Of a stretch of 18,556 bases of DNA, positions 7,775 to 14,007 are shown one piece after another; the first letter of the stretch is position 1; each line of letters starts with the position of its first letter. The notes below the pieces were generated by a model, which saw nothing but the letters and a program-made list of their open reading frames with translations, made no database searches and had not been told where the DNA came from. The position numbers were made by a program, and so were the translations under genes. The stretch is from W11650 sp963545585. Its GTDB lineage: Bacteria > Bacillota > Clostridia > Lachnospirales > Vallitaleaceae. The stretch covers positions 1 through 18,556 of the forward strand of contig CAUUKX010000036.1 of assembly GCA_963545585.1 (NCBI GenBank), read 5' to 3'.

Positions 7775-7904
7775 ATTACTCAACTTTCCCATATTCTGCA
7801 AAACTATAACAGTCTTTTTTAGACAGACCACCCGGGCAGAAAGCGAAACTTTCGAGCAGGGCAGACCGCCCAGCCACGCAGAACAGAAGAAAGTTGAGTT
7901 ATTA
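7775..7904 (+). repeat. MITE-like interspersed palindromic element, copy C
   Basis: This 130-base copy begins at the stop codon of the M24 peptidase gene. The left end is aattactcaactttccc. The right end read on the other strand is AATAACTCAACTTTCTT, a close inverted repeat. Internal blocks CAGACCACCCGGGCAGAAAGC and GGGCAGACCGCCC match copies A and B. Element C lies in the 3' untranslated region of the gene, upstream of its terminator. Confidence 0.75.
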
Positions 7905-8013
7905 AAACGCAGTCGCCTGCCGTTTTGACCGCCGATTGGGTATTGGTAGCAGGCCGCCCTTGGGGGGCGGAAACTGTCACCGGATAAATTTGAATAAACA
8001 CTCCACAGTAAGT
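7905..8013 (+). other. Structured non-coding stretch before a terminator
   Basis: On the plus strand this stretch can form GCCTGC/GCAGGC (about 7915-7920 with 7949-7954), CCGCCC/GGGCGG around a short loop (about 7953-7970), and ACTGT/ACAGT (about 7972-8009). The strong terminator follows. It is the distal 3' region of the M24 peptidase transcript or a separate small RNA. I could not match it to a known riboswitch or RNA family. No start codon with a ribosome binding site is present. Confidence 0.4.
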
Positions 8014-8058
8014 CGCCGCCAGCATCCTCTTCTTCGATGCTGGCGGCGTTGTTTTTTT
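8014..8058 (+). terminator. Strong rho-independent terminator after the M24 peptidase gene
   Basis: CGCCGCCAGCATC (8014-8026) pairs perfectly with GATGCTGGCGGCG (8036-8048) around a 9-base loop. It is followed by TTGTTTTTTT. The U-tract is only on the plus strand, so it ends plus-strand transcription and not the convergent pyr operon. Confidence 0.85.
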
Positions 8059-8134
8059 CTCCAGCGGGAATTGACTTATAGGCAAACAACCTGCCGCCGC
8101 TTGACCTCCGCCAAACAAAACCATTTTTTCTGCC

Positions 8135-8557
8135 TTACCGCCCAGTATACTCGGCATCGCAATAAGCGCAGCGGTAAACTTTTTTCTCCCGATCGGCCAG
8201 CCAAAAGGTCTGGACAATCTCCTGCTCAACCGAAGTAATGCAGCGCGGATTTTTACAGGAAATCACATTTTTCAGCTGCGCCGGCAGGGACAAATGTACC
8301 TTGCTCTCAAGCTGCCCATTTTTAATCCGGTTAACGGTAATATTGCTGTCGATATAACCAAGAATATCAAAATCCAAGGGAATATCCTCATCAATCTTAA
8401 TAATATCCTTCTTCCCATATTTGGTGCTGCTGACGTGCTGAATGACCGCCACCGTGCAGGTCAGCTTATCCAACCCCAAGAGTTTATAAATCTGCATACT
8501 TAATCCCGCTTTGATATGATCCAGCACGATCCCGTTATTTACGCCGTCTACGTTCAT
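8135..8557 (-). CDS. pyrI: Aspartate carbamoyltransferase regulatory chain
   Basis: The protein is 140 residues from the second of two adjacent ATG codons. AGGAGG lies 5 bases before this ATG but only 2 bases before the first (8560). An N-terminal allosteric domain (about 1-95, with HIKAG and the hydrophobic LGYIDSNITVN segment) is followed by a zinc domain with four cysteines. Numbered from the first ATG these are Cys102, Cys107, Cys131 and Cys134 in CKNPRC and CAYC, the classic PyrI pattern. PyrI chains join PyrB trimers into a nucleotide-regulated holoenzyme controlling entry to pyrimidine synthesis. The gene follows pyrB with about 80 bases between them, a gap that carries a truncated repeat element. 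No terminator was recognised after its stop. Confidence 0.93.
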   Translation of the reverse strand: MNVDGVNNGIVLDHIKAGLSMQIYKLLGLDKLTCTVAVIQHVSSTKYGKKDIIKIDEDIPLDFDILGYIDSNITVNRIKNGQLESKVHLSLPAQLKNVISCKNPRCITSVEQEIVQTFWLADREKKVYRCAYCDAEYTGR

Positions 8558-8589
8558 CATTTCCTCCTAATCTTTTGTTTTTCTATTTA

Positions 8590-8625
8590 TACTTAACTCA
8601 ACTTTCCCATAGTCTTTTTTGACTC
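8590..8625 (+). repeat. Truncated copy (D) of the MITE-like element inside the pyr operon
   Basis: The stretch cttaactcaactttcccat (about 8592-8610) matches the left terminal repeat of copy C. It is followed directly by agtctttttt, an internal motif of the full elements. The intervening 18 bases and the whole G+C-rich core and right end are missing. It lies between the pyrB stop and the pyrI ribosome binding site. Confidence 0.6.
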
Positions 8626-8636
8626 TGTCAAATTGC

Positions 8637-9563
8637 TTATTCTGCTTTTATCCCCAAAAGCAGCAATATCAGCGCCATTCGGATGTGTTTGCCGCATAAT
8701 GCCTGGAAGAAATAGCAGGCTCTCTCATCGTCGTCCACTTCCACCGAAATCTCATTAACCCTTGGCAGCGGGTGCATAATCGTCAAATCCTGCTTGGCCG
8801 TTTCCAGCTTGGCTAAGTCTAAAATATAGCTGTCTTTTAGCCGAATATAGTCCGCTTCGTTGAAAAATCTTTCCCGCTGTACCCTTGTCATATACAGCAC
8901 ATCTAACTGCGGCATGGCTTCCTCTAATTTTTCCACTTCCTGCCATAATGCGCCGGCTTTATTCATGGCATCCTTGATATAATCCGGCACTTGCAGCTCA
9001 ACCGGTGAAATCAGCACAAAACGAATATTGTCATAGCGAAGCATGGCCTCAATCAGCGAATGAACCGTCCGGCCAAATTTAAGGTCTCCGCAGACACCGA
9101 TTGTCATATCGCTTAATCTCCCTTTTTTGCGCTTAATTGTCAAAAGATCAGTCAGGGTTTGAGTCGGGTGAAAATGCCCGCCGTCGCCGGCATTGATAAT
9201 CGGCACTGTTGTCCTTTGCGCTCCCACAATCGGTGCGCCTTCTTTGGGATGGCGCATGGCAATGATATCGGCATAGCAGCCCACGGTTCGAATCGTATCG
9301 CTGACGCTCTCGCCCTTGGCCGCTGAGCTCGAATTGGCAGAAGAAAAGCCAATCACATTACCGCCAAGCTCAAGCATTGCTGCTTCAAAGCTGAGGCGAG
9401 TCCTGGTACTGGCTTCGAAAAAAAGAGTTGCTAATTTTTTGTGTGCACATAAATTTTGATATTTTTGGGGATTTTGGACGATGTCATCAGCGGTGACAAT
9501 AAGATCATCGATTTCTTGCGTTGACAGGTCGGTGATATTGATGAGGTTCCTGACTTTTTCCAT
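8637..9563 (-). CDS. pyrB: Aspartate carbamoyltransferase catalytic chain
   Basis: The 308-residue enzyme joins carbamoyl phosphate and aspartate to form carbamoyl aspartate, the first committed step of de novo pyrimidine synthesis. The carbamoyl-phosphate loop is FFEASTRTRLSFE, with Ser52-Thr53-Arg54-Thr55-Arg56. The mobile 80s loop SSSAAKGES (78-86) supplies Ser and Lys from the neighbouring chain. RHP (104-106), FHPTQTLTD (131-139) and MHPLPRV (263-269) are the other substrate-binding motifs. Length is normal. AGAGGAG precedes the ATG. The partner pyrI follows at once, so the enzyme should be the regulated B-type holoenzyme. The upstream 150 bases hold no recognisable PyrR-binding attenuator and no strong consensus promoter. 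Confidence 0.96.
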   Translation of the reverse strand: MEKVRNLINITDLSTQEIDDLIVTADDIVQNPQKYQNLCAHKKLATLFFEASTRTRLSFEAAMLELGGNVIGFSSANSSSAAKGESVSDTIRTVGCYADIIAMRHPKEGAPIVGAQRTTVPIINAGDGGHFHPTQTLTDLLTIKRKKGRLSDMTIGVCGDLKFGRTVHSLIEAMLRYDNIRFVLISPVELQVPDYIKDAMNKAGALWQEVEKLEEAMPQLDVLYMTRVQRERFFNEADYIRLKDSYILDLAKLETAKQDLTIMHPLPRVNEISVEVDDDERACYFFQALCGKHIRMALILLLLGIKAE

Positions 9564-9710
9564 TCTTTTTCTCCTCTTGGTCGGTTGTCTTACCGTAAAT
9601 TTATCTTTTTAAGCCTTGATGGCCATAGGCCGATATCTGCGAAAGCACGTAAGAAGGAAACGCTGCCGCACCAGCCTGCGCCGGGCTTTAAAAGTCCAAT
9701 GAAATGACTG

Positions 9711-9749
9711 CAAAAAATTGAGATAATGCCGAAAGGCATTATCTCAATT
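9711..9749 (-). terminator. Rho-independent terminator after MCP-A
   Basis: AATTGAGATAATGCC and GGCATTATCTCAATT form a perfect 15-base inverted repeat (9716-9730 with 9735-9749) around a four-base loop. Reading the minus strand, a run of six T follows. It lies about 50 bases beyond the MCP-A stop and separates that gene from pyrB. Confidence 0.85.
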
Positions 9750-9797
9750 ATAAGGATATCTTTTTATTTGTCAATAAAAATTTTTTCAAATTTTTAC

Positions 9798-11810
9798 TTA
9801 CAACTTGAACTCGCTGCTAATCCGCTCTAAATCTTCACCCAGCTCCAGCAATGCTTCGCTTTCGGTAGCAATCATCAGGAAAGTATCGTTTTGTTCCTGC
9901 ATGGATGCCGAAATTTCTTCTGTACTGGCTGCATTTTCTTCGGTCAGTGCCGCAATATTGCTCATCGAGCCGGACACCTTTTCTCTGGCCTCATTGATTT
10001 TTTCATTGGCGGCAAAGATTTTTTCAATCGTATTTCGTAAATGCTCCAGCGCATCGGAAATTCCTTCAAATTTCTCCGACATGCCAGCGACATTGACCGA
10101 CTGTTCTTCCACCACCCGGTTTGATTCAATAATCTGAGAAACGGCGTACTGCGTTCTCTCGGCCAGTGTTACCACTGATTTCCGAATCTGTTCGGTCGAT
10201 AAATTGGAGCTTTCCGCTAACTTTCGAATTTCCTCAGCCACCACCGCAAAGCCGCGGCCACTTTCTCCCGCCCGGGCAGCCTCAATGGCCGCATTTAGCG
10301 CCAGCAAATTAATCTGATCGGAAATCGATTTAATCGTATCGCCCGCCAAATTGATTTCATCCACACTCTGCTCTGTATTTTTAATGGCTTCCTGAATTTT
10401 CACCGAAATTTCCGTATTTTGTTTGGTTGAATCAATCAGCGACTGCAGCTGGCTCTTACCCTCAACTTGTAAGAGATCGACTCGGTCAGAGGCACCAATC
10501 ATTTCTTTCATCTGTACGGTATTGCTTTCCATCTGCACGCCCATATGGCTAAGCTCCGCTACACCGTCCTGAACATCACTGGCCTGAGCAGTTGCACCCT
10601 GTGCAATTTCATCTACCGTCCGGGTAATATCAGCCGCCATGGCGCTGGCGGAATTGCAGCTTTGGCTGAAATCCTTGGACGAAGACATCAGTTTATCAAT
10701 CGAGGACCGAATCTGCTGAACCAATCCGGTGATATTCTGCCGGAGCGATTGAATCGCCCGGTAAATATCACCCAATTCATTTTTTCGATCGGAAAAATCA
10801 TATGGTAAATCGCGCCCAATCTCAAGCCGAGCTAACTGCTCAATGTTTTCTTTGGTTCTAATCAGCGATATTGACAGCCTGCGTGCTAATAAAAAGTACA
10901 GCAGCAAACTCATCACTACGATTACAAATAGAGCGGAAATTATCAAAAAAGTTATCAGATTTCTCTGCACCTGCATAATTTCTTCTTTGTTAATCGACAT
11001 CAATATTGTCCAATTTTTAACGGACATATTATAAAAGCCAGCTATCTTTCTGTTTCCTAAAAAATAATATTCACCGATACCTGTTTTCTCTTTCAAAATC
11101 TTTTCTCGAAAAAATTCTCCAACTTCTTTATAATCGGTATCCTGCTTCTCTTTTTCCAATATATTCAGCTTTTCTTCCACTATTTGGGAATTGGTATGTC
11201 CAACGACTTGGGTTGTCCGATCGTATATGGCAATAATACCGCTTTTTTTCCACGAAAATCCAGAGCAAATATCACTGATAAAATCAATTTTCTTGATTCC
11301 GCACAAAATTCCGGAAATCCTGTTCTCATTATAAATCGGCGTTGAGAAAATAAGAATGCTTTCGCCGCTTAATTTATCCGTCAAAATATCAGAAATATAG
11401 GTCTTTCCTGCCATACTCTGTTTAAAGTACTCTCTTTCTGATACATCAAACTCTTTTGCATCAGGACTTAAATTCTTGCCCTTTCCCGTTACATCAACAA
11501 TATAAAAATTTTTATACCCCAAGCGTTTCACTGCATCTTGGGCATATTTCACTTTTTGTTCAAACGGAAAACCGAATTTTATAAATATCGGATTTGCTGC
11601 CATTGTTTCTATCAATCTCTGCTCAGCTATCAATTTATCATCTACTACCTGAGCAAATTCTTTTGTTAAATCTAAAATTTCATCATCTATTGTTCCTCTT
11701 AATGTCTTTGAAACAAAGAATCCACTTAATATCAGCATAATGCAGCAGGAAAGAAAAATTCCTACTACAACTCCTCCTACTGCTTGCTTGCCTATTGATT
11801 TGTTTTTCAT
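9798..11810 (-). CDS. Methyl-accepting chemotaxis protein with dCache-type sensor (MCP-A)
   Basis: The 670-residue receptor has a first membrane helix (about 11-34), an extracellular sensor (35-283) with the dCache signature REYFKQSMAGKTYISDIL (126-143), a second membrane helix (284-309) and HAMP (about 310-365). A long cytoplasmic coiled-coil signalling domain follows (366-670), with the conserved hairpin tip INLLALNAAIEAARAGESGR (500-519). It senses an unknown small ligand outside the cell and controls CheA through CheW. There is no CheR-binding pentapeptide at the C-terminus. AAAGGGA precedes the start. Signalling residues 366-670 differ from MCP-B at only about 12 positions, while the sensor is much more diverged and its DNA is more AT-rich than the signalling half. 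The gene stands between rpsD copy 1 and pyrB with its own terminators on both sides. Confidence 0.95.
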   Translation of the reverse strand: MKNKSIGKQAVGGVVVGIFLSCCIMLILSGFFVSKTLRGTIDDEILDLTKEFAQVVDDKLIAEQRLIETMAANPIFIKFGFPFEQKVKYAQDAVKRLGYKNFYIVDVTGKGKNLSPDAKEFDVSEREYFKQSMAGKTYISDILTDKLSGESILIFSTPIYNENRISGILCGIKKIDFISDICSGFSWKKSGIIAIYDRTTQVVGHTNSQIVEEKLNILEKEKQDTDYKEVGEFFREKILKEKTGIGEYYFLGNRKIAGFYNMSVKNWTILMSINKEEIMQVQRNLITFLIISALFVIVVMSLLLYFLLARRLSISLIRTKENIEQLARLEIGRDLPYDFSDRKNELGDIYRAIQSLRQNITGLVQQIRSSIDKLMSSSKDFSQSCNSASAMAADITRTVDEIAQGATAQASDVQDGVAELSHMGVQMESNTVQMKEMIGASDRVDLLQVEGKSQLQSLIDSTKQNTEISVKIQEAIKNTEQSVDEINLAGDTIKSISDQINLLALNAAIEAARAGESGRGFAVVAEEIRKLAESSNLSTEQIRKSVVTLAERTQYAVSQIIESNRVVEEQSVNVAGMSEKFEGISDALEHLRNTIEKIFAANEKINEAREKVSGSMSNIAALTEENAASTEEISASMQEQNDTFLMIATESEALLELGEDLERISSEFKL

Positions 11811-11834
11811 TTTTGTCCCTTTCCACCGTAAATA

Positions 11835-11863
11835 ATCATAGCTCTATGAAAGCTTTGTCTTAA
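11835..11863 (-). promoter_or_regulatory. Possible promoter of MCP-A
   Basis: Reading the minus strand, TTAAGA (11858-11863), a 17-base spacer and TATGAT (11835-11840) precede the MCP-A start by 24 bases. The -10 is good but the -35 is weak. The spacing to the start codon is short. No sigma-D chemotaxis promoter (TAAA with GCCGATAA) was recognised. Confidence 0.4.
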
Positions 11864-11904
11864 TGCTGCCAATCTTTCATAAGCATTGCTGTCTGCATTT
11901 GCCG

Positions 11905-11962
11905 CAAAAAATAAAAAGCAGGAAAAGACACTCCCACTTTCGCGAGAATGCCTTTCTCCTGC
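11905..11962 (-). terminator. Rho-independent terminator after rpsD copy 1
   Basis: Reading the minus strand, GCAGGA-G-AAA and GGCATTCTC pair with GGGAGTGTC and TTTTCCTGC (11918-11962). This is a long stem with one bulge and several G-U pairs, followed by TTTTTATTTTTT. It is related to, but clearly diverged from, the terminator after rpsD copy 2. Confidence 0.8.
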
Positions 11963-11968
11963 ACTTTC

Positions 11969-12568
11969 TTATATAAACTTGGAATAATACTCAACGATTA
12001 AATGATCTTCAATCTCAATCGGAATCTCTTCTCTTTCCGGATTGCGAATCAGTGTCGTTGCATAATTTTCTTCGTCCTTTGATAAGTATGGATACGATCC
12101 GGCCGTGCCTAAGAAATTATCCTTAAACAACTGGATGCTTTGCGATTTTTCTGTCAAAGCAATCACATCCCCCGGCAGTACCGCATAAGACGGAATAGTG
12201 ATTCTTTTGCCGTTAACCAGAATATGGCCATGTCCGACCATTTGTCTGGCCTGACGAATACTGGTTGCATAACCGCTCCGATATACTAAGTTATCCAGCC
12301 GCGTCTCCAGCATCCGAACCAGTGCCGTACCAGTGATTTGTTCATCTTTCATCGCTCTTAAAAAGTAACGATAGAACTGTTTTTCCATAACTTCGTAATA
12401 ACCGCGAAGTCTTTGCTTTTCCAATAATTGAATCCCGTATTCGGAGAGCTTCTTGCGATCTCTCGCCTGACCGGCTTTTTCTGCACGCTTCATCGCTTTT
12501 GGATGACCACATACATTTAAGTTCAGTCTACGACATTTCTTAAATCTTGGTTCTCTCATTCTTGCCAT
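11969..12568 (-). CDS. rpsD: 30S ribosomal protein S4, copy 1
   Basis: The 199-residue protein has the S4 N-terminal segment and then the family signature RKKLSEYGIQLLEKQRLRGYY (38-58). The S4 RNA-binding domain lies around 88-150 (RLDNLVYRSGYATSIRQARQ then GHGHILVNGKR, PSYAVLPGD), and the C-terminus ends IVEYYSKFI. S4 binds the 5' domain of 16S rRNA and starts 30S assembly. GAGGAG precedes the ATG. The gene follows rplL by 78 bases with no terminator between, so it is probably cotranscribed from the rplJ promoter. S4 is usually in the alpha operon or alone, and linkage to rplJ-rplL is unusual. Cys12 and Cys20 are present but do not make a full zinc site. The protein is identical to copy 2. 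Confidence 0.95.
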   Translation of the reverse strand: MARMREPRFKKCRRLNLNVCGHPKAMKRAEKAGQARDRKKLSEYGIQLLEKQRLRGYYEVMEKQFYRYFLRAMKDEQITGTALVRMLETRLDNLVYRSGYATSIRQARQMVGHGHILVNGKRITIPSYAVLPGDVIALTEKSQSIQLFKDNFLGTAGSYPYLSKDEENYATTLIRNPEREEIPIEIEDHLIVEYYSKFI

Positions 12569-12646
12569 CTTTATTTTCTCCTCACATAAATTGCGTGACA
12601 GTTCAGGTAAGCGGATATCTATGCCTAATAGTCCTTAACAGGCTGA

Positions 12647-13024
12647 TTATTTCAAAGTTACCTTTGCGCCGACTGCTTCTAACTTCGTCTTGATCTCTTC
12701 CGCTTCTTCCTTGGTAGCACCTTCCTTAACCATCTTCGGAGCACCGTCAACTAATTCTTTTGCTTCTTTAAGACCCAAGCCGGTGATACCGCGAACTTCC
12801 TTAATAACCTTAATCTTTTCTGCGCCAGCATCGGTCAATTCAACATCAAACTCGGTCTTTTCTTCAGCGGCCGGAGCAGCGGCACCAGCACCGGCGGCTA
12901 CGACAACGCCAGCGGCTGCCGATACGCCAAACTCTTTCTCGGCTGCTTCTACCAATTCATTCAATTCCAATACAGACAATTCCTTTACTGCCTCTAAAAT
13001 CTCTGCTACTGTTAATTTAGCCAT
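12647..13024 (-). CDS. rplL: 50S ribosomal protein L7/L12, copy 1
   Basis: The ATG at 13024 (MAKLTVAEIL, 125 residues) is preferred. The longer frame from a TTG at 13039 would include the ribosome binding site TTGGAGGAA as coding sequence. The N-terminal dimerisation helices (1-35), an Ala-rich hinge (about 36-52) and the C-terminal factor-binding domain are all present, the last with the conserved GLGLKEAKELVDGAPK stretch. L7/L12 dimers bind L10 and form the stalk that recruits elongation and initiation factors. It follows rplJ by 60 bases in the same direction. The protein is identical to copy 2. Confidence 0.96.
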   Translation of the reverse strand: MAKLTVAEILEAVKELSVLELNELVEAAEKEFGVSAAAGVVVAAGAGAAAPAAEEKTEFDVELTDAGAEKIKVIKEVRGITGLGLKEAKELVDGAPKMVKEGATKEEAEEIKTKLEAVGAKVTLK

Positions 13025-13084
13025 TCTTATTTCCTCCAATTAAACTTTTACTCTTTCATTTCTTTGGTTTCTTTGGTTTCGTTC

Positions 13085-13627
13085 TTATTCCGCTTCTGCC
13101 GGTGCTACCACTGCTAATTCGCCGGCCGTAGCCACGCCCTGCTCCGCTGCCTTGTCGGCAACTGCTTTGACCACCCGGGCAAAAGTTGCCATCGGTGACT
13201 GGAAGCTCCCTAAGAGTTTGGACAGCAATTCGTTCTTACCCGGAATCGATGCAATCTTAGCAATTCCAGCTGCATCATAATAAGTTCCGTCCACAACGCC
13301 TGCTTTAAATTCCAGTTTCGGCATCGTCTTGGTTGCTTCTTTCAGAATACGCGCTCCCGCAGTTGCATCTTCATAGCTGATAGCAACAGCGCTCGGACCT
13401 TCCAAATGGGAGTCTAATTGAGCGAAATCGGTTCCCTCAAAGGCAAAACGCATCATTGTATTTTTAAATACCCGATACGTTACATTTGCTGCTCTCAGGT
13501 CTTTCCGAAGCTGCGTATCCTGTGCAACGGTCAAGCCGCGATAATCAACCAGAACGACCGAAGATGCCCCTTGCAGATGCTCTTTAATGCCACTGATCAC
13601 TGCTTGCTTTTGTTCTACTTTTGGCAC
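13085..13627 (-). CDS. rplJ: 50S ribosomal protein L10, copy 1
   Basis: The 180-residue protein has the L10 rRNA-binding N-terminal domain (VVLVDYRGLTVAQDTQLRKD, 24-43, then VFKNTMMRFA, 53-62). The helical C-terminal stalk base, which anchors L7/L12 dimers, ends in an Ala-rich tail. The start codon is GTG at 13627, set by an ideal AAGGAGG 7 bases upstream. Upstream are an L10 leader, an attenuator and a consensus promoter, so L10 or the L10-L7/L12 complex should repress the operon by binding the leader. rplK and rplA, the usual upstream genes, are absent: a chemoreceptor gene lies there instead. Confidence 0.96.
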   Translation of the reverse strand: MPKVEQKQAVISGIKEHLQGASSVVLVDYRGLTVAQDTQLRKDLRAANVTYRVFKNTMMRFAFEGTDFAQLDSHLEGPSAVAISYEDATAGARILKEATKTMPKLEFKAGVVDGTYYDAAGIAKIASIPGKNELLSKLLGSFQSPMATFARVVKAVADKAAEQGVATAGELAVVAPAEAE

Positions 13628-13639
13628 AGTACTACCTCC

Positions 13640-13785
13640 TTATAATAAAAAAGCTCTTTGCCAAAAACAAAGAGATTACACGTCTTGTCAAGAAAGGGCT
13701 TACCCCTCCCGCTTTTCTATGTAGCCTCGGCAGGTTGATTTACGTTGTGCTCACGCACCTGCTGTCTTTGGTCAATTTTTCCACG
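13640..13785 (-). ncRNA. Ribosomal protein L10 leader, copy 1
   Basis: Reading the minus strand, the segment AAAGACAGCAGGTGC (near 13769-13755), a GTGC-GTGA-GCAC hairpin and AACCTGCCGAGG (near 13737-13726) reproduce the conserved core of the L10 leader family. The core helix is GCAGGT/ACCTGC (13757-13762 with 13730-13735). L10, alone or with L7/L12, is known to bind this fold because it mimics its 23S rRNA site. The leader ends in an attenuator just before the rplJ ribosome binding site. Confidence 0.85.
13645..13674 (-). terminator. Attenuator terminator in the rplJ leader, copy 1
   Basis: CTCTTTG and CAAAGAG (13668-13674 with 13654-13660) make a 7-base stem with a 7-base loop. CTTTTTTATT follows on the minus strand, 4 bases before the rplJ ribosome binding site. 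Premature termination here is the expected output of L10 binding. Confidence 0.8.
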
Positions 13786-13791
13786 TTTGCT

Positions 13792-13820
13792 ATCATAGCA
13801 AAAGATTGTCCGCTTGTCAA
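13792..13820 (-). promoter_or_regulatory. Consensus promoter of the rplJ-rplL-rpsD operon, copy 1
   Basis: Reading the minus strand, TTGACA (13820-13815), a 17-base spacer and TATGAT (13797-13792) with an extended TG before the -10. This is a near-ideal housekeeping promoter, with a predicted start near 13785. Confidence 0.85.
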
Positions 13821-13954
13821 GGACTTTTTCTTGAAACTCCATATTTTTCTGCATTTTTACGGAACATCACCCACTTCAGAAAATCAGGTTTATGATAGTT
13901 ATTTTTTTATCGGAAAATCATATAAGAATATATCAAAATCCCACATCATCAACA

Positions 13955-13982
13955 AGGGCTAATCCACAAACGAATCAGCCCT
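13955..13982 (-). terminator. Possible terminator after MCP-B
   Basis: AGGGCTGATTC and GATTAGCCCT form a stem about 26 bases beyond the MCP-B stop on the minus strand. The following TGTTGATG is a poor U-tract, so termination strength is uncertain. Confidence 0.45.
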
Positions 13983-14007
13983 CATTGCTATTACTTTATT
14001 AAATTGT

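Larger units (their letters stand above)
13628..14007. other. Intergenic region with promoter and leader, 380 bases
   Basis: This stretch between MCP-B and rplJ copy 1 holds, in minus-strand order, a hairpin after MCP-B (13955-13982), about 130 AT-rich bases without recognised content, the rplJ promoter (13792-13820), the L10 leader and its attenuator. The same region recurs at 17821-18200. Confidence 0.8.

Noticed and set aside
7905..8013. Known riboswitch (TPP, cobalamin, FMN, c-di-GMP, THF types considered)
   Set aside because: None of the conserved core motifs of these classes could be matched on either strand, and no gene is positioned downstream on the plus strand.
7819..8229. 136-codon minus-strand reading frame after pyrI
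   Set aside because: It overlaps pyrI, repeat element C and a plus-strand terminator. Its composition is odd and it has no ribosome binding site.
9564..9710. PyrR-type attenuator or RNA switch before pyrB
   Set aside because: No PyrR-binding loop consensus and no terminator/antiterminator pair leading into pyrB could be found. The strong hairpin at 9716-9749 has its U-tract positioned to end MCP-A transcription.
12690..13043. 117-codon plus-strand frame opposite rplL, repeated at 16883-17236
   Set aside because: It is the antisense shadow of the Ala/Glu-rich rplL gene. The repetition only reflects the duplication.
13621..13962. 113-codon plus-strand frame in the rplJ leader region, repeated at 17814-18155
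   Set aside because: It runs antisense through the promoter, L10 leader and attenuator and has no ribosome binding site.
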